A stretch of 64,000 nt of DNA, from positions 3,224,001 to 3,288,000 of the forward strand of contig NZ_CP112880.1 in the NCBI RefSeq assembly GCF_028747205.1. Reading direction: 5' to 3'. A program made the translations under genes and the position numbers. Positions 52,365 to 60,969 of this stretch are shown here, one piece after another. This DNA is from Streptomyces sp. CA-278952 (GTDB lineage Bacteria; Actinomycetota; Actinomycetes; Streptomycetales; Streptomycetaceae). Under the pieces are notes generated by a model. That model saw only the letters and a list, made by a program, of their open reading frames with translations. It ran no database searches and was not told the DNA's origin. Position 1 is the first letter of the stretch; every line of letters begins with the position of its first letter.

Positions 52365-53360
52365 TCACCCTCCACCCCCTGCTTCCGGGGTCCCTCCGCC
52401 GGACGCCGCCGAGCTGCCGGAACGCGGCCGCGCGGTCCCCAGGCCGGCGGCCAGGAGCTCCTCCGCGGCGGCCCCGCCGAGCCGGGCCGCGGCCCGGAGC
52501 CAGGCCCGTTTCAGGTGGAGGTGAACATCTGCCTCCCAGGTGAAGCCCATGCCGCCGTGGATCTGGAGGCAGTCGCGCGCGTTGCGTACGGCCGCCTCGT
52601 CGGCGAGCAGTTTGGCCGCCGCGATCTCCACCGGGTCGCCGGTCACCGCGGCCGCGTACACGGCGGCGCGGGCCGGTTCGGTGCGGGCGAGCATGTCGGC
52701 GCAGAGGTGTTTGACCGCTTGGAACGATCCGATGGGCGATCCGAACTGCTGCCGGTCCCCGGCGTGTTGAACGGCCATGTCGGTGGTCCGGGTGGCGCTC
52801 CCGAGTTGTTCGGCAGCAGTGAGAAGCGCCCCCTCGTACGGGACTGCGCCGGGGTACGCCTCTATCTCCGCCGTGCGCCCCGCCACCCGGTGCAGCGGTG
52901 TGAGCGGGTCCATCGACCGTACGGGCCGGGCGGCGGCGACGAAGGCGCGCAGCGGCTCCCCGACCAGGACATCGGCGCCCACCAGCACCGCGTCCGCCTC
53001 CGCCAGGTGGGCCACCGGGAGGTCCCCGTCCACGGCCGTCACCACCGCCTCGCCCTCGGCGGCGCCCTTCACCAGGCCCGCCGCGAGGTGGGTGGCGACC
53101 AGGGGCCCTGGGAGCAGCGCCCGGCCCGCCTCCTCGAAGAGCAGGACCGCCTCGGGCAGCCCGAGGCCCACCCCGCCCGCCTCCTCCGGCACCCGGAGCG
53201 CGAAGAAGCCGGCCGCGCCCAGCCCCCGCCAGAGCGCACGGTCCAGGGTCCCGCCCCGCTCCACCGCCGCCCGCAGCCGGTCCCGGTCGAACACCGCGTC
53301 GAGCAGGTCGCGCATACCGGACCGCAGGGCCCGCTGGTCGTCCGAGAGCTGGAAGTCCAC
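52365..53360 (-). CDS. Acyl-CoA dehydrogenase, short subunit
   Basis: A 331-residue FadE-type protein with a shortened middle domain. VPEEAGGVGLGLPEAVLLFEEAGRALL and LQIHGGMGFTWEADVHLHLKRA are preserved. It begins 7 bases after the stop of the 385-residue subunit, so the pair is likely a heterotetrameric dehydrogenase like ChsE1-ChsE2. GTG start. The C-terminal tail is Gly/Ser-rich. Confidence 0.87.
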   Translation of the reverse strand: MDFQLSDDQRALRSGMRDLLDAVFDRDRLRAAVERGGTLDRALWRGLGAAGFFALRVPEEAGGVGLGLPEAVLLFEEAGRALLPGPLVATHLAAGLVKGAAEGEAVVTAVDGDLPVAHLAEADAVLVGADVLVGEPLRAFVAAARPVRSMDPLTPLHRVAGRTAEIEAYPGAVPYEGALLTAAEQLGSATRTTDMAVQHAGDRQQFGSPIGSFQAVKHLCADMLARTEPARAAVYAAAVTGDPVEIAAAKLLADEAAVRNARDCLQIHGGMGFTWEADVHLHLKRAWLRAAARLGGAAAEELLAAGLGTARPRSGSSAASGGGTPEAGGGG

Positions 53361-53367
53361 GGTGGCC

Positions 53368-54525
53368 TCAGCGCCCCTTCGGCAGGCCGAGGATGCGCTC
53401 GGCGACGATGTTCCGCTGGATCTGGGAGGTGCCAGCGGCGATCGTGTAGGAGAGGGAGGAGAGCCGGTCCAGCACCCATTCCCGGTCCAGGTCGAACGCG
53501 TCGCCGCCGCCCAGCACCTCCGCCGCCGCCCCGTACAGCTCCTGGCGGGCCCCGGAGTAGCGCAGTTTGAAGACGGAGCCGCCGGTGCCGGGGACTCCCC
53601 CCGTGCGCTCCGACTCCGCCACGTTCCACTGGGTGAGCCGCCACAGGGCCCGGAACTCGGCGTTGAGCCTGCCGAGGCGCCGGCGCAGGACCACGTCGTC
53701 CCACCGCCCGTTGCGCCGGGCCTCGTCGGCGAGGGCGTCCAGGGTGCGGCGGCAGGCGACGACCTCGCCGACGAAGGCCGTGCCGCGTTCGAAGGAGAGG
53801 GTGACCATGGTGACCCGCCAGCCGTCGTTCTCGGCCCCGACCCGGTTGCGCACCGGCACCCGGACCTCGTCGAGGAACATCTCCGCGAACTCCCTGGACC
53901 CGGCCAGGGTCCGCAGCGGCCGGACCGTGATGCCGGGGGCGTCCATCGGCATCGCGAGCCAGCTGATCCCCCGGTGCTTCGGCGCGTCCGGATCGGTGCG
54001 CACCAGCAGCTCGCACCAGTCGGCGACCTCGGCGTGCGAGGTCCAGGTCTTGGCTCCGCTGATCACGTAGGAGTCGCCGTCGCGCACGGCCCGGGTGCGC
54101 AGGGCGGCCAGGTCGGAGCCCGCGTCCGGCTCGCTGAACCCCTGGCACCAGACCGCCTCGCCGCGCAGCACCGGGGGCAGCCAGCGGGCCCGCTGCTCGG
54201 CCGTGCCCTCGGCGGCGATCGTCGGCCCGGCGTGCAGCAGCCCGACGAAGTTCGCCCCGACGTAGGGGGCCCCGGCCTTCTCCGTCTCCTCCAGGTAGAT
54301 CAGGTGCTGGGTCGGGGTGGCGCCCCGCCCGCCCGCGTCCGCCGGCCAGTGCAGGCCCGCGTACCCGGCGTCGTACAGCATCCGCTGCCAGGTGGTGTCG
54401 TACGCCCGGCGCGCGGGCCAGTCGTCGGGCGAGGGCTTCGGGGGCAGGCCGGGGAGGGCGCCGGCCAGCCACTCCCGCAGCCGTCGCCGGAACTCCTCCT
54501 CGGCCTCCGTGTACGCGAGATCCAC
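53368..54525 (-). CDS. Acyl-CoA dehydrogenase, long subunit
   Basis: A 385-residue subunit. WPADAGGRGATPTQHLIYLEE, WCQGFSEPDAGSDLAALRT and GTSQIQRNIVAERILGL are present, and the FAD contact ISGAKTWTSHAEVADWCELL. It follows the amidohydrolase gene by 13 bases and precedes the short subunit. GTG start. All three genes read from the operator at 55817. Confidence 0.88.
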   Translation of the reverse strand: MDLAYTEAEEEFRRRLREWLAGALPGLPPKPSPDDWPARRAYDTTWQRMLYDAGYAGLHWPADAGGRGATPTQHLIYLEETEKAGAPYVGANFVGLLHAGPTIAAEGTAEQRARWLPPVLRGEAVWCQGFSEPDAGSDLAALRTRAVRDGDSYVISGAKTWTSHAEVADWCELLVRTDPDAPKHRGISWLAMPMDAPGITVRPLRTLAGSREFAEMFLDEVRVPVRNRVGAENDGWRVTMVTLSFERGTAFVGEVVACRRTLDALADEARRNGRWDDVVLRRRLGRLNAEFRALWRLTQWNVAESERTGGVPGTGGSVFKLRYSGARQELYGAAAEVLGGGDAFDLDREWVLDRLSSLSYTIAAGTSQIQRNIVAERILGLPKGR

Positions 54526-54538
54526 CGCCGCGCCCGCC

Positions 54539-55738
54539 CTACTTGTCCAGGTCCAGGCCGAGCATCCGGATCGCGTTTCCGCGCATCAGTTTGTGGACGG
54601 TCTCCTCGTCGAGTCCCTTGACGTGGTCGAGGGCGACCTCCTTGGTGTGCGGGAAGGTCGAGTCCACGTGCGGGTAGTCGGTCTCGAAGGTGGCGTTGTC
54701 GCGGCCGACGACGTCCAGCGACGCGATGCCGTGCTTGTCGCGGAAGAAGCAGCAGAACATCTGCCGGTAGTAGTACGTGGACGGCGGCTCGGGGATCAGA
54801 TCGCGCACCCCGCCCCAGGCCCGGTGCTCCTCCCAGACGTCGTCGGCGCGCTCCAGGGCGTACGGGATCCACCCCATCTGGCCCTCGCTGTACGCCAGTT
54901 TCAGCGTCGGGAACTTCACCAGGACCCCGCTGAAGAGGAAGTCCATCATCGAGGCCATCGCGTTGTTGAAGGAGAGCGAGGCCTGTACGGCGGGCGGTGC
55001 GTCCGGGGAGGCGGCGGGCATCTGGGAGCTGGAGCCGATGTGCATGTTGACGACCGTGCCGGTCTCCTGGCAGACGGCGAAGAACGGGTCCCAGTAGCCG
55101 GTGTGGATGGACGGCAGCCCGAGGTGGGTGGGAATCTCGGAGAAGGTGACCGCGCGGACGCCCCGGGCCGCGTTCCGCCGGATCTCCGCGACGGCGAGGC
55201 CGATGTCCCAGAGCGGGATGATGCAGAGCGGGATCAGCCGGCCGCCGCTGTCGCCGCACCACTCCTCGACCATCCAGTCGTTGTAGGCGCGCACGCAGGC
55301 GAGGGCGACCTCCTTGTCGTGCGCCTCGGCGAAGGTCTGCCCGCAGAAGCGCGGGAAGGTCGGGAAGCAGAGCGAGGCCTCGACGTGGTTGAGGTCCATG
55401 TCCTTGAGGCGTTCGGCCGGGTCCCAGCAGCCGGGCCGCATCTCGGCGCGGGTGATGCCCTCCAGGGTCATGTCGTCACGGTCGAAGCCGACGGCGGCGA
55501 TGTTCCGCTTGTACGGGAACTTCAGGTCCTCGTAGATCCACCAGTCGGTGGGCGGCCCGTCCGGGTCCATGGTGATGACGTACTTCCCGCCCGTGTACGC
55601 CAGCTCCCCGATGCCCGCGGTGAGCGGCTGCGGCCCGCGCTCGCGGTACTTCGCGGGCAGCCAGGCGGAGAAGAGGTGCGCGGGCTCGATCACATGGTCG
55701 TCGACGCTGACGATCCGAGGCAGTTCCGTATCCGTCAT
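54539..55738 (-). CDS. Amidohydrolase 2 (ACMSD-like TIM-barrel) protein
   Basis: A 399-residue protein. It begins RIVSVDDHVIEPAHLFSAW, whose Asp/His supply the first metal ligands; MHIGSSSQMPA and ETDYPHVDSTFPHTK hold further ligands. This group includes decarboxylases and hydrolases of ring-opened acids. The ATG at 55738 is preferred over an upstream start that would read through the operator. It is first in the operon with the two acyl-CoA dehydrogenases. Confidence 0.87.
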   Translation of the reverse strand: MTDTELPRIVSVDDHVIEPAHLFSAWLPAKYRERGPQPLTAGIGELAYTGGKYVITMDPDGPPTDWWIYEDLKFPYKRNIAAVGFDRDDMTLEGITRAEMRPGCWDPAERLKDMDLNHVEASLCFPTFPRFCGQTFAEAHDKEVALACVRAYNDWMVEEWCGDSGGRLIPLCIIPLWDIGLAVAEIRRNAARGVRAVTFSEIPTHLGLPSIHTGYWDPFFAVCQETGTVVNMHIGSSSQMPAASPDAPPAVQASLSFNNAMASMMDFLFSGVLVKFPTLKLAYSEGQMGWIPYALERADDVWEEHRAWGGVRDLIPEPPSTYYYRQMFCCFFRDKHGIASLDVVGRDNATFETDYPHVDSTFPHTKEVALDHVKGLDEETVHKLMRGNAIRMLGLDLDK

Positions 55739-55816
55739 GGTGTCGTCCCTCCGGCGCGCCCGGCGTGCCCGGCGCGGTCCCGGGTGCGGGCGGTCTCCGA
55801 TAGTTTTCCGGGTTTT

Positions 55817-55831
55817 CTGATGGCCCGTCAG
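55817..55831. promoter_or_regulatory. Predicted operator, one mismatch
   Basis: CTGAT, spacer GGCCC, GTCAG, flanked by TTT and ATGG. It lies 79 bases upstream of the amidohydrolase start. Confidence 0.65.
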
Positions 55832-55906
55832 ATGGGGTCGCAGCACTCAGGCTAGCTCCGCACCCCTGGACCGACAAGGCGCGGAGCCCTACGCTCTCCG
55901 CATTAT

Positions 55907-55921
55907 CTGACTGGCCGTCAG
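55907..55921. promoter_or_regulatory. Predicted operator, perfect CTGAC-N5-GTCAG
   Basis: CTGAC, spacer TGGCC, GTCAG, flanked by TAT and TTCG. It lies 16 bases before the AMP-ligase GTG start, immediately before its GGAGGA ribosome site. Confidence 0.72.
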
Positions 55922-55936
55922 TTCGGAGGAGGCGCT

Positions 55937-57508
55937 GTGACCGCCGTGAACGACGTGACCGCATCCGCCCACGCCCTGGGCGCCTCCCGCACCTTCTGGG
56001 AGCTGATCGAACGCCGCGCCGCCCTCACCCCCGACCGCCCGGTCCTGCTCCAGGAGGACCGTCGCCTGACCTTCGGCGAGCTGAGGGACCGCGCCGAGCG
56101 GGTCGCCGCCGGGCTGTACGGGATGGGCGTGCGGGCGGGCAGCGTGGTGGCCTGGCAGTTGCCGACCCGGCTGGAGACGGCGCTGCTCTCCTTCGCCCTG
56201 ACCCGGCTCGGGGCCGTACAGACGCCGGTCATCCCGTTCTACCGGGACCGCGAGGTGCGGTTCGCGCTGCGCGGGTCGGAAGCCGCGTTCTTCGCCGTGC
56301 CCGGCGTGTGGCGCGGCTTCGACCACACGGCGATGGCCGAGCGGATCGCCGGGGAACTCGACCGCCCGCCGCGGGTCTTCGAGGCGTACGACACCCTCCC
56401 CGACGGCGACCCGGCGGTCCTGCCGCCCCCGCCCGCCCCCTCCTCGGGCGAGGAGGTCCGCTGGATCTACTGGACCTCCGGCACCACCTCCGACCCCAAG
56501 GGCGTCCTGCACACCGACCGTTCCCTGATCGCGGGCGGCTCCTGTCTCGCCCACGCCCTGAAGCTCTCCGCCGACGACGTGGGCTCGATGGCGTTCCCGT
56601 ACGCCCATGTCGCCGGGCCCGACTACACGGTGATGCTGCTGCTGTACGGCTTCCCCGCGGTGATGTTCGAGCAGTTCGCGCTGCCGGACGCGCTGGCGGA
56701 GTACCGGCGGCACGGGGTGACGGTGGCGGGCGGCTCGACCGCCTTCTACGCGATGTTCCTGGCCGAACAGCGCAAGGCCCCCGGCCGGCCGCTCATCCCG
56801 ACCCTCCGTCTGCTGGCGGGCGGCGGAGCGCCGAAACCGCCGGAGGTGTACCACGCGGTGGTGCGGGAGATGGGGGTCCAGCTCACCCACGGCTACGGCA
56901 TGACCGAGGTCCCGATGATCACCATGGGCGCCCCGGACGACACGGCGGAGAACCTGGCCCTGACCGAGGGGCGGCCCCCGGAGGGTATGGAGATCCGGAT
57001 CGCCGACGAACACGGCAAGCCGCTCCCGTACGGTGCCGAGGGCGAGGTTCGGCTGCGCGGGGAGGCGGTCTGCCGGGGCTATCTGGACGCCGGGGCCCGT
57101 GCCGCGGCCTTCGACGCCGAGGGGTTCCTGATCACCGGGGACCTGGGGCGGCTCCGGGAGAGCGGTCACCTCACGCTCACCGGGCGGCTGAAGGACATCA
57201 TCATCCGCAAGGGCGAGAACATCTCCGCCAAGGAGATCGAGGACCTGCTCCACACGCACCCCGCCGTCGCCGACGCGGCGGTCATCGGGCTGCCCGACCC
57301 GGAGCGCGGCGAACGCGTCTGCGCGGTGGTCGAACAGCCGCCGGGCGCCCCGCCCCTGACCTTGACCGCGCTCTCCGCCCATCTGCGGGAAGCGGGCCTG
57401 TCCGTCCACAAGGTGCCCGAGCAATTGGAGGTCCTCGACGCGCTGCCGCGCAACGAGACGCTGCGCAAGGTGCTCAAGTACCGGCTGCGGGAACGGTTCG
57501 GCGGGTGA
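55937..57508 (+). CDS. Acyl-CoA synthetase, AMP-forming
   Basis: A 523-residue ANL enzyme. YWTSGTTSDPKGVLH is the ATP loop, LTHGYGMTEVPMITMG the A5 motif, ITGDLGRLRESGHLTLTGRLKDIIIRKGENISAKEIE the hinge region, and Lys in NETLRKVLKY the catalytic C-terminal lysine. It probably activates an acid for the catabolic set. GTG 55937 with GGAGGA upstream, 16 bases from the operator. Confidence 0.92.
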   Translation: MTAVNDVTASAHALGASRTFWELIERRAALTPDRPVLLQEDRRLTFGELRDRAERVAAGLYGMGVRAGSVVAWQLPTRLETALLSFALTRLGAVQTPVIPFYRDREVRFALRGSEAAFFAVPGVWRGFDHTAMAERIAGELDRPPRVFEAYDTLPDGDPAVLPPPPAPSSGEEVRWIYWTSGTTSDPKGVLHTDRSLIAGGSCLAHALKLSADDVGSMAFPYAHVAGPDYTVMLLLYGFPAVMFEQFALPDALAEYRRHGVTVAGGSTAFYAMFLAEQRKAPGRPLIPTLRLLAGGGAPKPPEVYHAVVREMGVQLTHGYGMTEVPMITMGAPDDTAENLALTEGRPPEGMEIRIADEHGKPLPYGAEGEVRLRGEAVCRGYLDAGARAAAFDAEGFLITGDLGRLRESGHLTLTGRLKDIIIRKGENISAKEIEDLLHTHPAVADAAVIGLPDPERGERVCAVVEQPPGAPPLTLTALSAHLREAGLSVHKVPEQLEVLDALPRNETLRKVLKYRLRERFGG

Positions 57509-57611
57509 GGCGAGCGGGGCCGAGGGCCACAGGCGCCGCGGGAGCGGGAGGCGTTACGGGAGCGGCAGGCGTTACGGGAGCGACGCGCCGTCCCCGTAAC
57601 GCCCCGGATCG

Positions 57612-58133
57612 CTACGCGTCCGGCTCGATCACCGTGAAGTACACGGCGAACGCCGCGACCACATCGCTCTCCGCGATCAACCCGTCCCGGTCCGTGTCCA
57701 GGCTCTGGGCGGCGATGCCCGCGATCTCGGCGCTGGCTCCGAGGACCCGGAGCGCCCGCTCCACGTCCGCAACCGAAGCCCTGCCGTCGTTCCCGCCGTC
57801 CGCGACCGCGATGGTCGCCCGCAGGAACGGCCGGGCGATCTCGGCGAACCGCCCGGGATTGTCCCGGAGCCGCTTCACCGCCCCGCCCACGAACTCCTCA
57901 CGGGTGACCCGCTGGTCCCCGTCCACATCGGCGATGCCCGCCATGCCCTGCCAGAAGGCCTCGGCACCGGTGTAGAGCGCCTGCCCCTTGTCGCAGCGGG
58001 CCGTCGTACCGAACTCGGTGAGCAGACGGGCCGCCGCGGCGTTGAAATCGGCACGATCGATATAGCCGTTACCGTCCTGGTCGAAGGCTGCGAAGCGGTG
58101 CGCGATCTTTCGCTCGTACTCTGCGCTGTCCAT
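57612..58133 (-). CDS. EF-hand calcium-binding protein (calerythrin-like)
   Basis: A 173-residue protein with four EF-hands. Loops DQDGNGYIDRADF, DVDGDQRVTREEF and DTDRDGLIAESDV fit Ca2+ binding; the third, DGGNDGRASVADV, is irregular. It is cytoplasmic by sequence and would buffer or sense calcium. The gene is monocistronic. Confidence 0.9.
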   Translation of the reverse strand: MDSAEYERKIAHRFAAFDQDGNGYIDRADFNAAAARLLTEFGTTARCDKGQALYTGAEAFWQGMAGIADVDGDQRVTREEFVGGAVKRLRDNPGRFAEIARPFLRATIAVADGGNDGRASVADVERALRVLGASAEIAGIAAQSLDTDRDGLIAESDVVAAFAVYFTVIEPDA

Positions 58134-58217
58134 GCGGGGAGCGTACGACGCCCGGGGCGCTCACACGTCACCGAGCAGCGCCTCCTGTGTGACAACCTCG
58201 CATCGGAGGAACCCGCT

Positions 58218-58592
58218 TCAGGCGCTCAGCGGCCTGCACTCCTCGTCGGTGGCGGACAGCGCGTCCGGGTAGACGTCGAACAGCCGGCGCACCCCGAGCG
58301 CCCCGAGCACCTTGTTGACGTGCGAACCGTCCTCCGCGCCCCGGGCCGGGAGGATCAGCCGCAGCCGACCGCCGCAGGACTTCATCAGCCGGCGCGAGGC
58401 GATCAGCACACCGACGCCGCTGGAGTCGCAGAAGAACACCTCGGACAGGTCGAGCACTACATCGTGCTGCCCCTCCGCCACCGCCTCGTGGACGGACTGG
58501 CGCACGACGGGTGAGGTCACCAGGTCGAGTTCGCCGCTCATGCTCAGCACGGTCCAGGAGCCCTGCTCCGCCTCGTCCACCTTCAGCGTCAC
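58218..58592 (-). CDS. STAS-domain anti-sigma factor antagonist
   Basis: A 124-residue BldG/SpoIIAA-like protein. ELDLVTSPVVRQSV, then VVLDLSEVFFCDSSGVGVLIAS, where Ser in DSSG is the usual phosphorylation site. It would release a sigma factor from its HATPase anti-sigma partner. GTG 58592 has GAGAGG upstream; an earlier start at 58673 would add a poorly supported extension. Confidence 0.88.
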   Translation of the reverse strand: MTLKVDEAEQGSWTVLSMSGELDLVTSPVVRQSVHEAVAEGQHDVVLDLSEVFFCDSSGVGVLIASRRLMKSCGGRLRLILPARGAEDGSHVNKVLGALGVRRLFDVYPDALSATDEECRPLSA

Positions 58593-58945
58593 GCGACTGG
58601 ACCTCTCGTTCCGGGGCTCCCGGCACTCCGGAAGTTTCCGTTCCTCCTCGCGGCTGCCCCACCGCACCCCCATGAAACACCGACACGCCTGCCGACGCCC
58701 AGGAGGTTTCCTGCGGAAAGGCGCACGTCGGGCCGTTTCCGCTGCTCAGAGCGGGCAGCAGGCCGAAAGCGAGCGGACAGCGAGGCAGCCGGGCCGAAAA
58801 TCGACTACCGTCGTCGGCCACGCGCCGCAAGAAGAGAGTTGCCGCAAAGGCGCGTGCGCCGCCCGCCCGGCGGACTACATTCGGTCCTCACGGGCACAGG
58901 GTGGATCACGGATTCGGGTGGACAGGGCCGGGGGCTGGGGGGTTC
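58593..58945. other. Divergent intergenic region, STAS gene / ECF sigma gene
   Basis: 353 bases. No convincing gene on either strand. A GGGGGG ribosome site just precedes the sigma start at 58946. No known operator was recognised. Confidence 0.5.
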
Positions 58946-59539
58946 ATGGCGAAGGAGACGGCACCCCGCTGGGACCGCAGGATGCAGCAGAGGCTGGCCT
59001 GCGGTGAGGCGGCGGCGCTCGGCGAGCTGTACGACCGGTTCGCGGCCCTCGTCCACAGCCAGGCGCACCGGATGCTCGATGACGAGGACGCCGCCGACCT
59101 GGTGACCCGCGAGGTCTTCGCCCAGGTCTGGGAGAACCCCGAGGCGTACGACCCGAAGCAGGGCTCGATGCGCTCCTGGGTGGCCCGCCTCACCCACCGC
59201 CAGTCCGTCCAGCGGCTGCGCCGCGCGACGGTCTCCTCGTACGCGGCGGAGCACGGCGAGGGCGCGGCGCCCGACCCGGAGGAGCTGGAGCGGCGGGTGC
59301 GCAGCGCCACGGCCGCCGCCCGCGCCGACTACATCGTCTCCTCCATGCCCGCCCCGCTGCGGCAGGCGCTGGAGCTGGCGTACATCCATCGCCGGGACTA
59401 CCGGCAGACCGCCGCCGACCTCGGGGTGACCGAGGACGAGGCGCGCCGCCGGCTCCGGCTGGGGCTCCAACTGCTCTCCACGGCCAACGCCCGCCCGCTC
59501 GAAGGGTCCTCGCCACCCGGTTACGGACGGGTCCGGTGA
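58946..59539 (+). CDS. ECF-type sigma factor
   Basis: A 197-residue sigma-70 protein. Region 2 (about 15-85) has ALGELYDRFAALVHSQAHRML and VFAQVWENPEAYDPKQGSMRSW; region 4 (about 125-185) has RQALELAYIHRRDYRQTAADLGVTEDEARRRLRLGL. ATG 58946 follows GGGGGG; a GTG at 58901 is less likely. Its stop overlaps the GTG of the zinc-finger gene (GTGA), a sigma/anti-sigma pair. Confidence 0.9.
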   Translation: MAKETAPRWDRRMQQRLACGEAAALGELYDRFAALVHSQAHRMLDDEDAADLVTREVFAQVWENPEAYDPKQGSMRSWVARLTHRQSVQRLRRATVSSYAAEHGEGAAPDPEELERRVRSATAAARADYIVSSMPAPLRQALELAYIHRRDYRQTAADLGVTEDEARRRLRLGLQLLSTANARPLEGSSPPGYGRVR

Positions 59540-60927
59540 GCGGCGACGGACGCGAGAGCGAGGGAGGCGAGGAGGAGGTGCGCGGCGCCCGCCGGATACC
59601 GGGCCCGCGCGGGGCGGCGGACGACCTCGACCTGGAGTCCGTGCCCCGGCCTGACCTGCCGCCGCCCGGATCGGCGGCCCCGGACGAGGCCGTGCCGGAG
59701 CAGTCCGCACCGGAAGAGGCCCTCCCCGAACAGCCGGAAGAGGCCCTCCCCGAACAGGCCGCCCCGGAGCCGCTCATGACCTCCGCCTCCGCTTCGCCCT
59801 CCGCCTCGCCCTCCGCCTCGGGCATCGACCTCCCCCACCGGGTGCTCAAGGCCCTCCTCGGCGCCTGGGCGCTGTCCGCCTGTTCGGCCGAGGAGACCGC
59901 CGCCGTGGAGGACCATCTCACCGCGTGCGCCCCGTGCGCGGACGAGGCGCTGCGGCTGCGGGACGCGGTGGGGCTGCTGCACACCGACGGCTCCCTGGAT
60001 CTCGACCCGACGCTCCGGTCCCGGGTGATGGACGGCTGCCTGAGCCGCCGGCCGGCCCGGATCCCGGTGCCGGAGTACGCCGCCCCGTACGACGCCGAGA
60101 CCGCCCGGCTCGACGCGCTGCTCCGCGACATCGCGGACTCGGAGTGGCACGCGCCGGTGCGCCTGCGGTGGTTCGAGGAGGAGCGCGAGGTCAGCCGCAA
60201 AACCACGGTCGCCGGGGTGATCGGCCACCTGACGGCGGTCGACGGGCTGCTGTCCGCCGCGCTCGGCCTCGACGACCCGCTCGGCGGCGGCGAGGTGCCG
60301 CTGGACCCCTCCGAGCGCACCGAGAGGCACTGGTCGTCAGCGCACCGGCCGCCCACCCGGGCCGTCCGCGAGCCCTGGCGGGCCCAGAGCCACGAGCTGA
60401 TCCGCACGGCGTCCTTCGCCGGGCGGAACGTCGCCGAGGCCTCCGTCTCCTACGGGGCCTTCGCCCTGCCGCTCCAGGACGCGCTGCTGGACCGCGCCTT
60501 CGAGTGCTGGGTGCACGGCGGGGACATCGCCGACGCCGTCGACTACCCGTACGAGGCCCCGTCGGCGGCCCATCTGCACCGGATGATCGACCTGGCGGCC
60601 CGGCTGCTTCCGGCCGCCATGGCGGGGCGCCGCCGCGCCGGACTGGCCGGACCCGCGAAGGACCTCGTCACGGCCGGTGCGCCGGGCCGCTCGGTCCATC
60701 TGGAGATCGAGGGCCACGGCGGGGGCGACTGGTACATCGCACTGGACTCGCCGGCCGCCCTCGGCTCGCCCGAGCGCACGGTGGCGCAGGTGGCTTTGGA
60801 CGGGGTCGAGTTCTGCCGGCTCGCCGCGGGTCACATCTCGCCGGTGGAAGCGGCGGCGGGCCAGGAGGGCGACCGCGAGGCCATCCGCGACGTACTGTTC
60901 GCGACGGCCTCGCTCAGCCGGCTGTAG
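59536..60927 (+). CDS. Zinc-finger anti-sigma factor fused to a mycothiol/DinB-like domain
   Basis: A 463-residue protein. Residues 1-100 are low complexity with tandem PEEALPEQ repeats (24-bp DNA repeat) and an Ala/Ser run. The anti-sigma zinc finger has EDHLTACAPCADEALRLRD, with His-127, Cys-131 and Cys-134. From about 190 onward is a mycothiol-dependent maleylpyruvate isomerase-like domain (VAGVIGHLTAVDGLLS, HGGDIADAVDYP). The finger would bind the ECF sigma; the C-terminal part may sense thiol redox. Confidence 0.82.
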   Translation: MSGDGRESEGGEEEVRGARRIPGPRGAADDLDLESVPRPDLPPPGSAAPDEAVPEQSAPEEALPEQPEEALPEQAAPEPLMTSASASPSASPSASGIDLPHRVLKALLGAWALSACSAEETAAVEDHLTACAPCADEALRLRDAVGLLHTDGSLDLDPTLRSRVMDGCLSRRPARIPVPEYAAPYDAETARLDALLRDIADSEWHAPVRLRWFEEEREVSRKTTVAGVIGHLTAVDGLLSAALGLDDPLGGGEVPLDPSERTERHWSSAHRPPTRAVREPWRAQSHELIRTASFAGRNVAEASVSYGAFALPLQDALLDRAFECWVHGGDIADAVDYPYEAPSAAHLHRMIDLAARLLPAAMAGRRRAGLAGPAKDLVTAGAPGRSVHLEIEGHGGGDWYIALDSPAALGSPERTVAQVALDGVEFCRLAAGHISPVEAAAGQEGDREAIRDVLFATASLSRL

Positions 60928-60969
60928 GTCCTGCGGCCGGCTGCGGGACCTGCCGAACGGCGCCGGGTC

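Noticed and set aside
52017..53570. 517-residue plus-strand frame
   Set aside because: It is the complement of the acyl-CoA dehydrogenase gene and has no domain.
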